From positions 1-64,000 of the forward strand of contig JANXSM010000163.1 in NCBI GenBank assembly GCA_025352665.1: DNA of 64,000 bases. Direction: 5' to 3'. This document shows, piece by piece, positions 52,033-60,001 of this stretch (positions are counted from its first letter, which is position 1; each line of letters opens with the position of its first letter). The notes beneath the pieces were generated by a model. It searched no databases. It was not told the DNA's origin and saw only the letters and a list, made by a program, of their open reading frames with translations. Source of the DNA: Rhodospirillales bacterium. Its GTDB lineage: Bacteria; Pseudomonadota; Alphaproteobacteria; Acetobacterales; Acetobacteraceae. The translations under genes were made by a program, and so were the position numbers.

Positions 52033-53697
52033 ATGCCCAGCCCCCTGAAACTCGCCATCGCCCAGATCAACCCGCATCTCGGGCAGATCGAGAGCAACCT
52101 CGTCCTGATCCGCGCCGCCCGTGCCGAGGCGGCCCGGCTGGGGGCCGACCTCGTTGTCACCCCGGAATTCTCCATCGCGGGCTACCCGCCGGAGGATCTG
52201 GTACGCAAGCGCGCGTTCGTGATTGCCTGTACGGCGGCGATCGAGGCGCTGGCGGCCGATACCGCCGATGGCGGCCCGGGCCTGATCGTCGGCGGCCCCT
52301 GGCAGGAGGGCGACAGGATCTACAACGCCGCCTTCGTGTTGGACGCCGGCGGCATCACCGCCCGGCGCGCCAAGCACGAGCTGCCCAACTACGGCGTTTT
52401 CGATGACAAGCGCGTGTTCGACGCAGGCCCAGCACCTGGCCCGGTGGTGTTCCGCGGCCACCGCATTGGGCTGATGATCTGCGAGGACTGGTGGTTTCCC
52501 GCCGTCTGCGAAACCCTCGCTGAAAGTGGTGCGGAAATGCTGCTGTCGATCAACGGCAGCCCGTGGGAGGACAGCAAGCAGGCCAATCGCGTCGACCTCG
52601 CGGTGGCGCGCGTGGTGGAGACGGGCCTCGCCTTCGCCTTCGTCGGCCAGGTCGGCGGCCAGGACGAGCTGGTGTTCGATGGCTCCAGCTTCGTGCTGAA
52701 CCCGGACCGGTCGCTGGCGCTGATGATGCCGCATTTCGAGCAGGCCATCACGCTGACCGAATGGCACAACGATGGCGAGCGCCTGGTGTGCGCGCCGCAG
52801 CCATTGCCTCCGGAAGTGGACCGGCTGGAGTTGATCTACCGCTGCCTCATGCTGGGCCTGCGCGACTACGTGAACAAGAACCGCTTCCCCGGCATCATCC
52901 TCGGCCTCTCCGGAGGCATCGACAGCGCGATATCGGCAGCCATCGCGGTCGACGCGCTGGGGGCCGCGCGGGTGCGCAGTTTCATGCTGCCCAGCCCCTA
53001 CACCAGCCAGGACAGTCTGGACGATGCCGCCGCATGTGCCCGTCTGCTGGGCATCTCCTGCGACAGCATCGCCATCACCCCCGCCATGCACGCCTTCGAG
53101 CAGGCCCTGGCGCCGATCTTCGAAGGTCGCCCGGCCGATATCACCGAGGAGAACATCCAGTCCCGCACGCGCGGGCTGCTGCTGATGGCGATTTCGAACA
53201 AGCTCGGCCACATGGTGCTGACCACCGGCAACAAAAGCGAGATGTCGGTCGGCTACGCCACACTGTACGGCGACATGTGCGGCGGCTACTCGGTGCTGAA
53301 GGATGTCTATAAAACCCTGGTGTTCGAACTCTGCCACTGGCGCAACGCGCAACATCCACAGGGCGGCCTCGGCCCTCTTGGCGCGGTCATGCCGATGCGA
53401 GTCATCACCAAGCCGCCGAGCGCCGAGCTGAAACCCAACCAGACCGATCAAGACAGCCTACCGCCCTACGACGAGCTCGACGCCATCCTCGCCGGTCTGA
53501 TCGAGGGTGAGGTGTCGGTGGACGCGCTGGTGGAAAAAGGCCATGATCGTAGGACTGTGCTGCGTGTCTGGCAGATGCTGGACCGCGCCGAGTATAAGCG
53601 GCGGCAAGCGCCACCTGGCGTAAAAATCACCCCGCGCGCCTTTGGCCGCGACCGCCGCTACCCCATAACAAATGGATATACCGCGTTGATTTCATGA
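52033..53697 (+). CDS. nadE: Glutamine-dependent NAD+ synthetase
   Basis: 554 residues; final step of NAD synthesis. N-terminal nitrilase-type glutaminase with the Glu-Lys-Cys triad: VTPEFSIAGYPPEDLV, RAKHELPNYGVFDDKRVF, LMICEDWWFP. C-terminal ATP-pyrophosphatase domain: GIILGLSGGIDSAISAAIAV (P-loop SGGxDS), NIQSRTRGLLLMAISNK, LTTGNKSEMSVGYATLYGDM, and KPPSAELKPNQTDQDSLPPY. Length and domain order match the two-domain enzyme. The stop overlaps the following gene (ATGA 53694). Confidence 0.96.
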   Translation: MPSPLKLAIAQINPHLGQIESNLVLIRAARAEAARLGADLVVTPEFSIAGYPPEDLVRKRAFVIACTAAIEALAADTADGGPGLIVGGPWQEGDRIYNAAFVLDAGGITARRAKHELPNYGVFDDKRVFDAGPAPGPVVFRGHRIGLMICEDWWFPAVCETLAESGAEMLLSINGSPWEDSKQANRVDLAVARVVETGLAFAFVGQVGGQDELVFDGSSFVLNPDRSLALMMPHFEQAITLTEWHNDGERLVCAPQPLPPEVDRLELIYRCLMLGLRDYVNKNRFPGIILGLSGGIDSAISAAIAVDALGAARVRSFMLPSPYTSQDSLDDAAACARLLGISCDSIAITPAMHAFEQALAPIFEGRPADITEENIQSRTRGLLLMAISNKLGHMVLTTGNKSEMSVGYATLYGDMCGGYSVLKDVYKTLVFELCHWRNAQHPQGGLGPLGAVMPMRVITKPPSAELKPNQTDQDSLPPYDELDAILAGLIEGEVSVDALVEKGHDRRTVLRVWQMLDRAEYKRRQAPPGVKITPRAFGRDRRYPITNGYTALIS

Positions 53698-54074
53698 GCG
53701 AGATACATTTGGCTGACGTTTTCGCACCCGAAGGAGGCTGGCGCATCCGCATCCTCGATCTGTCAGGCGGTGCGGAGGACAACATCGTTGAGGAGATCGC
53801 GGGTTTCCCCACCTTGATGCACGCCAACGCGTTCGCACGTCGCTATGTGCGCGACAGCATGGAGTTGTGCCGCGCCACCGGCGCCACCTCCCGCGACGTG
53901 CTCGCCGCCTGGTTCGCCTTCGGTGAGGACGCCCATGTGATCGATGCCGGCGACGCCACCTGGCGCAGCGCCACCGAGCTGTCGAACTTCGCCGACCGGC
54001 CCGCCGACGCAGAAGACCGCGACTGGCGCTCACTCGACCCCCGCCAGGACGGCGACGAGGATGACGAGGAATGA
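53694..54074 (+). CDS. Conserved hypothetical protein between nadE and gltX
   Basis: 126 residues. It overlaps both nadE (53694-53697) and gltX (54071-54074) by four bases, so it is translated with them. The N-terminal half has an alpha/beta pattern (WRIRILDLSGGAEDNIVEEI, MHANAFARRYVRDSMELCRA) and the C-terminus is very acidic (RPADAEDRDWRSLDPRQDGD followed by an Asp/Glu run). No signal or membrane segment. I do not recognise a family. The strict overlaps suggest constitutive co-expression with two housekeeping enzymes. Confidence 0.75.
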   Translation: MSEIHLADVFAPEGGWRIRILDLSGGAEDNIVEEIAGFPTLMHANAFARRYVRDSMELCRATGATSRDVLAAWFAFGEDAHVIDAGDATWRSATELSNFADRPADAEDRDWRSLDPRQDGDEDDEE

Positions 54075-55408
54075 GCACCGTCGTTCGGTTCGCCCCATCG
54101 CCCACTGGCTATCTGCATCCCGGCAACGCCCGCCCTGCGCTGCTGAATTGGCTTTTCGCGCACAAGACCGGCGGCAAGTTCATCCTTCGGTTCGACGACA
54201 CCGACGCCAGTCGCGGCACCCAGGAATACGCCGACGCCATTCGCCAAGACCTCACCTGGCTTGGTCTGACCTGGGACGACAGCTTCCGCCAGTCTGACCG
54301 GCTTCCCGCCTATGAAGCCGCCGCCGAACGTTTGAAGGCTGCCGGTCGGCTCTACCCATGTTTCGAAAGCGAGGCCGAGCTCCAGGCCAAGCGCGACTAC
54401 CGCGTCAAGCGTGGCCAACCGCCGCTGTATGACCGCGCCATGCTCAAGCTCACGCCCGAGCAGCGTGAAAAGGCCGAAGCTGGCGGCAAACGCCCGTATT
54501 GGCGCTTCAAGCTTTCGGAACGCGTCATCGGCTGGCACGACCTCGTATCCGGCACGCGCGAGGTGAAGCTGTCCGCAGTGTCCGACCCGGTGCTGATCCG
54601 TGCCGATGGCACGCCGCTCTATACCTTCACGTCGGTGGTCGACGATATCGACTCCAAGGTGACGCATATCCTGCGCGGCGAGGACCACATCACCAACACC
54701 GGCGTGCAGCTCGACATCATCGATGCATTGGGCGCCAACAAGTCCAAGTTCAGCTTCGCCCATTTCCCCCTGCTGACCGGCAGCGACGGCGGCAAGCTGT
54801 CAAAGCGCACCGAGAGCATATCGCTGCGCTCCATGCGCGCCGACGGCATCGAGCCGATGGCCATCACCGCCTATCTCGCCCGCCTCGGCACTTCCGCCGA
54901 CCCAGCCCTGATGCCGCTGGAGAACCTGGCGCTCGACTTTGATTTCAGCCGGTTCTCTCGCTCCCCGGCGCGGTTCGACATCGCCCAGGTGTTGGCGCTG
55001 AACCGCAAACTGATGCACGGCATCGACTTCGCAACCGTGGCGCCGCGGCTGCCACCGGGTGCCACCGAAGCGTTCTGGCTCGCCATCCGCGGCAATCTCG
55101 ACCTTCTCGCCGAAGCCCGCGGCTATTGGGATGTCGTGGCTGGCACCATCGTGCCGCCGGTGATCGAAGGCGAGGCGGAATTTCTGCGCACGGCACTCGA
55201 GCTGCTGCCCGCCGAGCCTTGGAACGACGCGATCTGGTCGGACTGGACCACGGCGATCAAGGACGCCACTGGCCGCAAGGGCAAACCCTTGTTCATGCCG
55301 CTGCGCCTTGCCTTGACCGGCGAGGAACACGGCCCCGAACTCAAGGCCCTGCTCCCCCTCATGGGCCGCACCCGCGCGGCCCAAAGACTGGCGGTGGCAG
55401 CCAGCTGA
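54071..55408 (+). CDS. gltX: Glutamyl-tRNA synthetase
   Basis: 445 residues, class I synthetase. The HIGH box is in FAPSPTGYLHPGNARPALLN, with Pro at the second position in place of the usual Ile or Val. The KMSKS box is GGKLSKRTESISL. Between them lie FDDTDASRGTQEYADAIRQD, the acceptor-binding insert and DGTPLYTFTSVVDDIDSKVT, typical of GluRS. The anticodon-binding region is shorter than in E. coli. Many alphaproteobacteria carry two GluRS; this shorter form could be the second, tRNA-Gln-charging type. No extra domain or truncation is seen. Confidence 0.93.
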   Translation: MSTVVRFAPSPTGYLHPGNARPALLNWLFAHKTGGKFILRFDDTDASRGTQEYADAIRQDLTWLGLTWDDSFRQSDRLPAYEAAAERLKAAGRLYPCFESEAELQAKRDYRVKRGQPPLYDRAMLKLTPEQREKAEAGGKRPYWRFKLSERVIGWHDLVSGTREVKLSAVSDPVLIRADGTPLYTFTSVVDDIDSKVTHILRGEDHITNTGVQLDIIDALGANKSKFSFAHFPLLTGSDGGKLSKRTESISLRSMRADGIEPMAITAYLARLGTSADPALMPLENLALDFDFSRFSRSPARFDIAQVLALNRKLMHGIDFATVAPRLPPGATEAFWLAIRGNLDLLAEARGYWDVVAGTIVPPVIEGEAEFLRTALELLPAEPWNDAIWSDWTTAIKDATGRKGKPLFMPLRLALTGEEHGPELKALLPLMGRTRAAQRLAVAAS

Positions 55409-55430
55409 GCGGCGCGCAAAATCAGCGGCG

Positions 55431-55537
55431 TTAGAGCAATATCGCCTGAGGTTGAACCAACCGTGCGATGAAATTGCTCGTTAAAACAAAGGGGTAGAGT
55501 CTGATCGCTTCGCCTATCAGAAGCGATAACACTCTAG
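55431..55537. repeat. Two-hairpin palindromic element, copy C
   Basis: First hairpin (55431-55483): GAGCAAT/ATTGCTC outer arms, ATCGC/GCGAT and GGTTG/CAACC inner pairings. Second hairpin (55495-55536): TAGAGT/ACTCTA outer arms and ATCGCTT/AAGCGAT inner arms. The first half is nearly the same as copy B (31.3 kb). The right edge CTAG supplies the stop codon of the leftward acetyltransferase gene. Between two convergent genes it may serve as bidirectional terminator. Confidence 0.75.
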
Positions 55538-56538
55538 AACATGTGCTCCTTGCGCCGGTTTGCCAGGCTGTAGAGCCCGTAGGTGATCTTGGCGCGCCGA
55601 CTGGCGTGCGAGACGATGTATCGTGGCGTGACGCGGCCGCCGAAGCCTGCGAAATACTGCACTTGGCCCGCGTTGTAGACGCCGTCGAAATCAAAGGTCA
55701 GCCGCCGCCGGCTCGCTTCCTGCAGTGCCGCCCAGACCAGGAGTACCGATGCCGACGCCGCCGGCTGGCCCGGCGCGCGGGTGCCCAGGAAGTTGTACAT
55801 CCTGCCTGCGCCTTCCTGGTCCCACATCGTGAACAGACCGGCCTTGGCTGCGCCCGTGCTGTCGCGGGCCAGCAGGATATGGCCGCGGCCGCGATGGAGG
55901 CAGGCCTGGATGAGCCGCTCCACACGCGCTGCATCGTAACGGAACTGCTTACCCGCGTTCTCGACGTTGCTGCTGTAGAAGGCCACGAACTCATCAGGCG
56001 CGGCATCTGTGTCGACCGTGTGCAATGCCTGCGCGTCACGGATGAGCCGGCGATGGCCACGTCGGATGGCTGCCCAGAGTTTATCGTTCGAGCTCGGATC
56101 GATCTCGAAGGTGAACTGTACCGAGGTTTTGCAGCCTTCCCGCTGAAACGCCAGCGTGTCGGCGATGCCATGATAAAGCTTCAAGGACAGCACGTCGTAG
56201 GGCGGCAGACGGCCCAACAGCTCGCGGGTCATATCGTTCCGCTGCTGCATCTGGCTCGACTCCGGCCCGTCCATTGGCGCGAAGGTGGGACCGCTGAAAT
56301 GCACCAGGGGCGGCATGCTGCAGGTGATCAGCCCGAGATGTCGGGTCATCATATACGGCAGACGCGCAATGGCGGCGCCGTCACGCGTGACCTGAACCTC
56401 GCGCACCGCACCTTCGCTGCAGATGTCGAGCCACCAGTCCTCATGATAAATGGTCGGAGACAGGCTCGGGATGCGATGGGGCACCTTTGTGGTGTTGGTG
56501 CGAACCGGTGAGTCGATTACCTCATCTCCCACACTCAT
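55534..56538 (-). CDS. FemAB/BioF2-like GNAT acyltransferase
   Basis: 334 residues from ATG 56538, 361 if ATG 56619 is used. GNAT-fold family (Acetyltransf_6 type): HEDWWLDICSEGAVREVQVT at the N-terminus, YDVLSLKLYHGIADTLAF, RRGHRRLIRDAQALHTVDTD, FVAFYSSNVENAGKQFRYDA, RGHILLARDSTGAAKAGLFT and the closing LTFDFDGVYNAGQVQYFAGF. Relatives acylate sugars in exopolysaccharide or transfer amino acids; substrate unknown. I prefer ATG 56538 because a purine-rich GGAAGGAA precedes it. The stop codon TAG lies in the palindromic element, so the C-terminal residues HMF may have been set by its insertion. Confidence 0.75.
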   Translation of the reverse strand: MSVGDEVIDSPVRTNTTKVPHRIPSLSPTIYHEDWWLDICSEGAVREVQVTRDGAAIARLPYMMTRHLGLITCSMPPLVHFSGPTFAPMDGPESSQMQQRNDMTRELLGRLPPYDVLSLKLYHGIADTLAFQREGCKTSVQFTFEIDPSSNDKLWAAIRRGHRRLIRDAQALHTVDTDAAPDEFVAFYSSNVENAGKQFRYDAARVERLIQACLHRGRGHILLARDSTGAAKAGLFTMWDQEGAGRMYNFLGTRAPGQPAASASVLLVWAALQEASRRRLTFDFDGVYNAGQVQYFAGFGGRVTPRYIVSHASRRAKITYGLYSLANRRKEHMF

Positions 56539-56619
56539 AAACGACGCCGTTCCTTCCGATGCCGTGCAGTCCTGCAAGGTCGGCGCGCCAGCCGGCGGGC
56601 CGCGGAGTGTGGCCGGCAT

Positions 56620-56825
56620 TCATGCAAGCCGTTTTAAACATTTCGCAAACTTTATCAGAACCGGTCCAACGACCGCCGTTCGAGCCGGTTTGCATACTCA
56701 CATCAGTTACATCAACTGTGCTTTGAATATAACATCTTTTGCTATATTACTTTTTGCAACCTATTGTAATATCGATTACAACTTATACTATCCTATCGAA
56801 GCACGCTCAATGCACGTCGCGTCCG
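56620..56825. other. AT-rich island, no gene seen
   Basis: About 200 bp between the acetyltransferase gene and the decayed small frame. The part 56690-56800 is strikingly AT-rich for this genome (runs such as ATAACATCTTTTGCTATATT). It probably holds the acetyltransferase promoter. No RNA gene structure is evident. Confidence 0.45.
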
Positions 56826-56981
56826 CTATCCCTGCAGCAGCACATGCTGCTGGTCTTCGTTGATCTTGAGGCGGCGAAAGCGCGCGAGCGTCATGACGCT
56901 CCGGGACCAAACATCTAGAAGATTCCCCCCGGTGACGGTCTCGTGGCGGTCGAGTTACGCCTGGAGGTCTGCGGTGTTCAT
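56826..56981 (-). pseudogene. Decayed small gene coupled to the glycosylase-like gene
   Basis: ATG 56981 overlaps the upstream stop (ATGA). After MNTADLQA comes TAA at 56955-56957, but the same frame continues with natural composition for 42 codons (LDRHETVTGGNLLDVWSRSV, MTLARFRRLKINEDQQHVLL) to TAG at 56826. A single nonsense change in a ~51-residue protein is the simplest reading. No family recognised. Confidence 0.4.
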
Positions 56982-57571
56982 GAAAGCTCCTGCGGCAGTT
57001 CCAGTGCTGCCGCCACCCGCGATCGCAGCAGCGGCAGCAGTTCGTCCACGAACCACGGCGTGCGGCGTTCCCAGCCCAGGGTGCGCCACGACGGATGCGG
57101 CAGGGCCATGACATCGGCCGGTGCGTCCCTGAAGCCCGCCACCACCGGCGCCATCGATCCCGGGCCAAAGCGGCGGGCGATGGCGTAGCTGCCCACCAGC
57201 AGGGTGAGCCGCAGCTGTGGCATCAGCGGCAGCAGGCGCGGGTGCCAGATGGGCGCGCAGATCGGCATGGGCGGACGGTCGCCGCCGCGTGCCAGCACCC
57301 CGGGGTAGCACAGTCCCATCGGCAGGATCGCCACGCGGCTGGCGTCGTAGAACACATCGGCGCTGATTCCGAGCCAGGCGCGCAACCGGTCACCGGACGC
57401 ATCGGTGAATGGCCGGCCGCTGAGATGAACCTTGGTGCCGGGCGCCTGGCTGGTGATGAGCAGCCGCGCGGTGGCTGACACCTGCAGCACCGGCCGCGGC
57501 CCCAGCGGCAATTCGGCGGCGCACAAGGTGCAGGCGCGGGCGGCTGTGGCGATGTCGTCGAGTGCGGCCAT
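56978..57571 (-). CDS. Uracil-DNA glycosylase superfamily protein
   Basis: 197 residues. An N-terminal CTLCAAELPLGPRPVLQVSA is followed by the glycosylase-like active-site segment LLITSQAPGTKVHLSGRPFT, the RLRAWLGISADVFYDASRVA segment and a late LPHPSWRTLGWERR in the place of the HPS loop. This matches the family often named uracil-DNA glycosylase family protein rather than true Udg: only two of the four Fe-S cysteines of family 4 are present. Probably a DNA-repair or nucleobase-processing enzyme; activity is unproven. It lies one base after the histidine-phosphatase-like gene, in the same direction. Confidence 0.75.
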   Translation of the reverse strand: MAALDDIATAARACTLCAAELPLGPRPVLQVSATARLLITSQAPGTKVHLSGRPFTDASGDRLRAWLGISADVFYDASRVAILPMGLCYPGVLARGGDRPPMPICAPIWHPRLLPLMPQLRLTLLVGSYAIARRFGPGSMAPVVAGFRDAPADVMALPHPSWRTLGWERRTPWFVDELLPLLRSRVAAALELPQELS

Positions 57572-57572
57572 C

Positions 57573-58121
57573 TCAGCGGTCGATCGCCCGCCAGCCGTGT
57601 TGCAGCACGCCGTCGGTCACCACAAAGAAATGCCCGCCGCTGCCAGGTGGCTGGTCGGCGGCGCGCGAGATCGAAACGCCCGTGACATGGCACAGCAGCA
57701 GTGCCCCCACCGCGCCATGCGCCACGATTGCGACAGTGCCCGCGCTCTCCACCATCACCTGGCCGACCGCTGCCACAATACGAGCCTGCGCATCGATCGC
57801 GCGTTCCCAGCCGCGGATGCTGGCTTCGGGGGCTGCGAAAAAAATATCCGCCATCGCCTCGAACGCGGCGCGCGGCAGATAGCCAGTGGAACTCCGGTCG
57901 TTCTCGCCCAACGCGTCCAGCGTGGCGAACGGGCCGCCTTGCGTCAGGATTTCCGCCGCCTCCATCGCCTTGCGCTCGGTGCTTGACCACACGGCATCGA
58001 ACCGAGGCGGAACAAACGCTGCCATGCGCGCGCGCCCGCGTGCCGACAATCGCCACGCGCACACGTCCACCGCCGGATCGATCTCCACGTCCGGATGCGT
58101 GATGAGCCAATAGCTGCTCAT
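57573..58121 (-). CDS. Histidine-phosphatase-like protein with altered RHG motif
   Basis: 182 residues of the phosphoglycerate-mutase/histidine-phosphatase fold. The N-terminal motif, normally Arg-His-Gly, reads WLITHPDVE: the His stays, Arg becomes Thr and Gly becomes Pro. Other features are present: SSTERKAMEAAEIL, LGENDRSSTGYLPRAAFEAM and the second His in AIVAHGAVGALLL. Loss of the first-motif Arg, which binds phosphate, may change or abolish activity. ATG 58121 overlaps the thpR stop. Part of a leftward, overlapping set with thpR and the arylesterase gene. Confidence 0.78.
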   Translation of the reverse strand: MSSYWLITHPDVEIDPAVDVCAWRLSARGRARMAAFVPPRFDAVWSSTERKAMEAAEILTQGGPFATLDALGENDRSSTGYLPRAAFEAMADIFFAAPEASIRGWERAIDAQARIVAAVGQVMVESAGTVAIVAHGAVGALLLCHVTGVSISRAADQPPGSGGHFFVVTDGVLQHGWRAIDR

Positions 58122-58651
58122 GCTAGCGGGTACGCCACTTCGGCGGTGTAGACCGAGGCCTCCTTGCCCAGTTGCGAGCTGAACAGGGTGAACGCGTCGA
58201 TCACCACCGGCCCGGCCCGGAACAGGTTGTTCGACTGTACATAGGCCGCCAGCTTCTCCTCGACCGTGTTGTCCAGCCGCGCCAGCATCACATGCGGCAG
58301 GAAGCGCCGCTTCTCGGCCGGCAGGCCGGCCCGGTGCAGCGCCGTCTCGATCTTGGCCTGCAGATGTTCCAGCTGCGCATTGCGCTCCACCCCCACCCAA
58401 AGTGCCACCTCGCGTCCGGCGCGGTTTTGGGTGCCCACGCCGGCCAGGCTCAGTGCGAACCGCTTGGAGCGGAGCGTGGCCAGGGCGAGATCCACCTCCT
58501 CCGCCCGATGCGGCGGCACTTCGCCGACAAAGCGCAAGGTGAGGTGCAGATTGGCCTCCGAGACCCAGCGCCCACCCGGCAGGCCGCGGGCGAGCCGGGT
58601 CAGCGGCTCACGCAAATCCCATGGCAGATCGATCGCAACGAACAGCCTCAC
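58118..58651 (-). CDS. thpR: RNA 2',3'-cyclic phosphodiesterase
   Basis: 177 residues, 2H phosphoesterase (LigT-like). The two catalytic motifs are HLTLRFVGEV and HVMLARLDN (His-x-Thr-Leu, with Met in the second). The N-terminus MRLFVAIDLPWDLREPL and the WVSEANLHLTLRF start are typical. It opens 2',3'-cyclic phosphates at RNA ends; the physiological substrate is unclear. Start ATG 58651 overlaps the arylesterase stop, and its stop overlaps the next gene, so three genes are translationally linked. Confidence 0.9.
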   Translation of the reverse strand: MRLFVAIDLPWDLREPLTRLARGLPGGRWVSEANLHLTLRFVGEVPPHRAEEVDLALATLRSKRFALSLAGVGTQNRAGREVALWVGVERNAQLEHLQAKIETALHRAGLPAEKRRFLPHVMLARLDNTVEEKLAAYVQSNNLFRAGPVVIDAFTLFSSQLGKEASVYTAEVAYPLA

Positions 58652-59283
58652 GGCTTGATACGAGCCAGCAGTTCTGCAACGCGGGGAGAAATCCGCGCCA
58701 CCACGCGGCGCACGCCTGCTGGGTTGGGGTGGATGCGATCGGCTTGGTTCAACGCCGGGTCTGCGGCGACACCTTCGAGAAAGAACGAATCGTAGATCAC
58801 GCCGGGGCGGCGGCCCAGTTTGTCGAACACCGCGCGGAACTCGGCCTGGTAGGCATCGCCCAGATTGGGCGGCGCATACATGCCGGACAGCAGCACCGGA
58901 ATGTGTTTCGCAGCCAACGCATCCAGGATCGCCGTCAGGTTCTGCGCGGTGTTGCGCGGATCGATGCCGCGCAGTCCGTCGTTGCCGCCAAGCTCCACGA
59001 TCGCGGCATCCGCGCCGTCTGCCAGCGCCCAGTCAAGCCGCGCGAGGCCGCCTGCCGTGGTGTCGCCGGACACGGCGGCGTCGATGACGGTGATCTGGGG
59101 AAACGCCTCCCCGAGCCTCGACTCGAAGCCGTCTTCGTGGGCCAGGCCGTATCCGGCGGCGAGGCTGTCGCCGAGCACCAGCACCCGCGGTTTGCCCGCC
59201 GAGATGAAAACAACGCAACACAGCAGGACCAAGGCTTTGCGCCAGTCGCAGGACAGGCCATATCGCTCAAACATGGACGTCAT
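58648..59283 (-). CDS. tesA: SGNH/GDSL arylesterase (TesA-like)
   Basis: 211 residues. Block I VLVLGDSLAAGYGL (Ser nucleophile), block II AVSGDTTAGGLARLDW (Gly), block III IVELGGNDGLRG (Asn), block V DRIHPNPAGV (Asp and His). The N-terminal segment KALVLLCCVVFISAGK is a signal peptide, so the enzyme is periplasmic like E. coli TesA. GGAGG lies seven bases before ATG 59283. It is divergent from, and overlaps at the start with, the ABC ATPase gene, the same arrangement as tesA/ybbA in E. coli. Confidence 0.9.
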   Translation of the reverse strand: MTSMFERYGLSCDWRKALVLLCCVVFISAGKPRVLVLGDSLAAGYGLAHEDGFESRLGEAFPQITVIDAAVSGDTTAGGLARLDWALADGADAAIVELGGNDGLRGIDPRNTAQNLTAILDALAAKHIPVLLSGMYAPPNLGDAYQAEFRAVFDKLGRRPGVIYDSFFLEGVAADPALNQADRIHPNPAGVRRVVARISPRVAELLARIKP

Positions 59284-60001
59284 TCACACGCCTCCGCCCC
59301 AACTCACTCCCACCGCCGCTCCCAACCTCGGGGCGGCGGCATTCATTTCGGTGCGGCATTTGACCTTGACCGTGCCTTCGGCAGCGGGTGCGGTCAACAT
59401 CTTGCGCGGCATCGACATGGATGTGGCGGCGGGGGAGGCTGTCGGCATCGTGGGTCCTTCCGGGTCGGGCAAGACCAGTCTCCTGATGGTGCTGGCCGGG
59501 CTGGAACGCGCCAGCGGGGGCTCGGTTCAGATTGGCGGCCAGGAGCTGACCCGCATGAACGAGGACGCACTGTCACGTCTCCGCCGCGCTGATATTGGTA
59601 TCGTGTTCCAATCCTTCCACCTCATCGCCTCGATGACCGCGCTCGAGAACGTGGCGATCCCGCTGGAACTCGCCGGACGCGCCGATGCGATGGCCACAGC
59701 CGAGGCCAGCCTGCGTGCCGTGGGGCTGGGTCATCGGCTGACCCATTTGCCCAGCCAGCTGTCAGGTGGCGAGCAGCAGCGCGTGGCGCTGGCCCGCGCC
59801 ACCGCCGCCCGTCCCCGCCTGCTGCTGGCGGACGAGCCGACCGGAAATCTCGACCGCGCCACCGGCGAGACGGTGATGGACCTGCTGTTCGGCCTGCGTG
59901 CCACAACCGGCGCCACCTTGCTGCTGATCACCCATGACACCGCCCTGGCCGCTCGCTGCGACCGCGAGATCCGCATCGTCGACGGCCTGATCGCATCATG
60001 A
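59273..60001 (+). CDS. ybbA: ABC transporter ATP-binding protein, YbbA/LolD type
   Basis: 242 residues. Walker A GIVGPSGSGKTSLLMVLAGL, Q-loop IGIVFQSFHLIASMTALENV, signature LSGGEQQRVALARATAARPR, Walker B LLLADEPTGNLDRATGE, and switch His in LLITHDTALA. It is of the MacB/LolD/YbbA group that powers FtsX-like permeases. ATG 59273 lies inside the start region of the divergent arylesterase gene (11-base overlap), so its translation start may be further in, but homology begins only near residue 25. Its stop overlaps the permease start (ATGA 59998). Confidence 0.92.
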   Translation: MDVIHTPPPQLTPTAAPNLGAAAFISVRHLTLTVPSAAGAVNILRGIDMDVAAGEAVGIVGPSGSGKTSLLMVLAGLERASGGSVQIGGQELTRMNEDALSRLRRADIGIVFQSFHLIASMTALENVAIPLELAGRADAMATAEASLRAVGLGHRLTHLPSQLSGGEQQRVALARATAARPRLLLADEPTGNLDRATGETVMDLLFGLRATTGATLLLITHDTALAARCDREIRIVDGLIAS

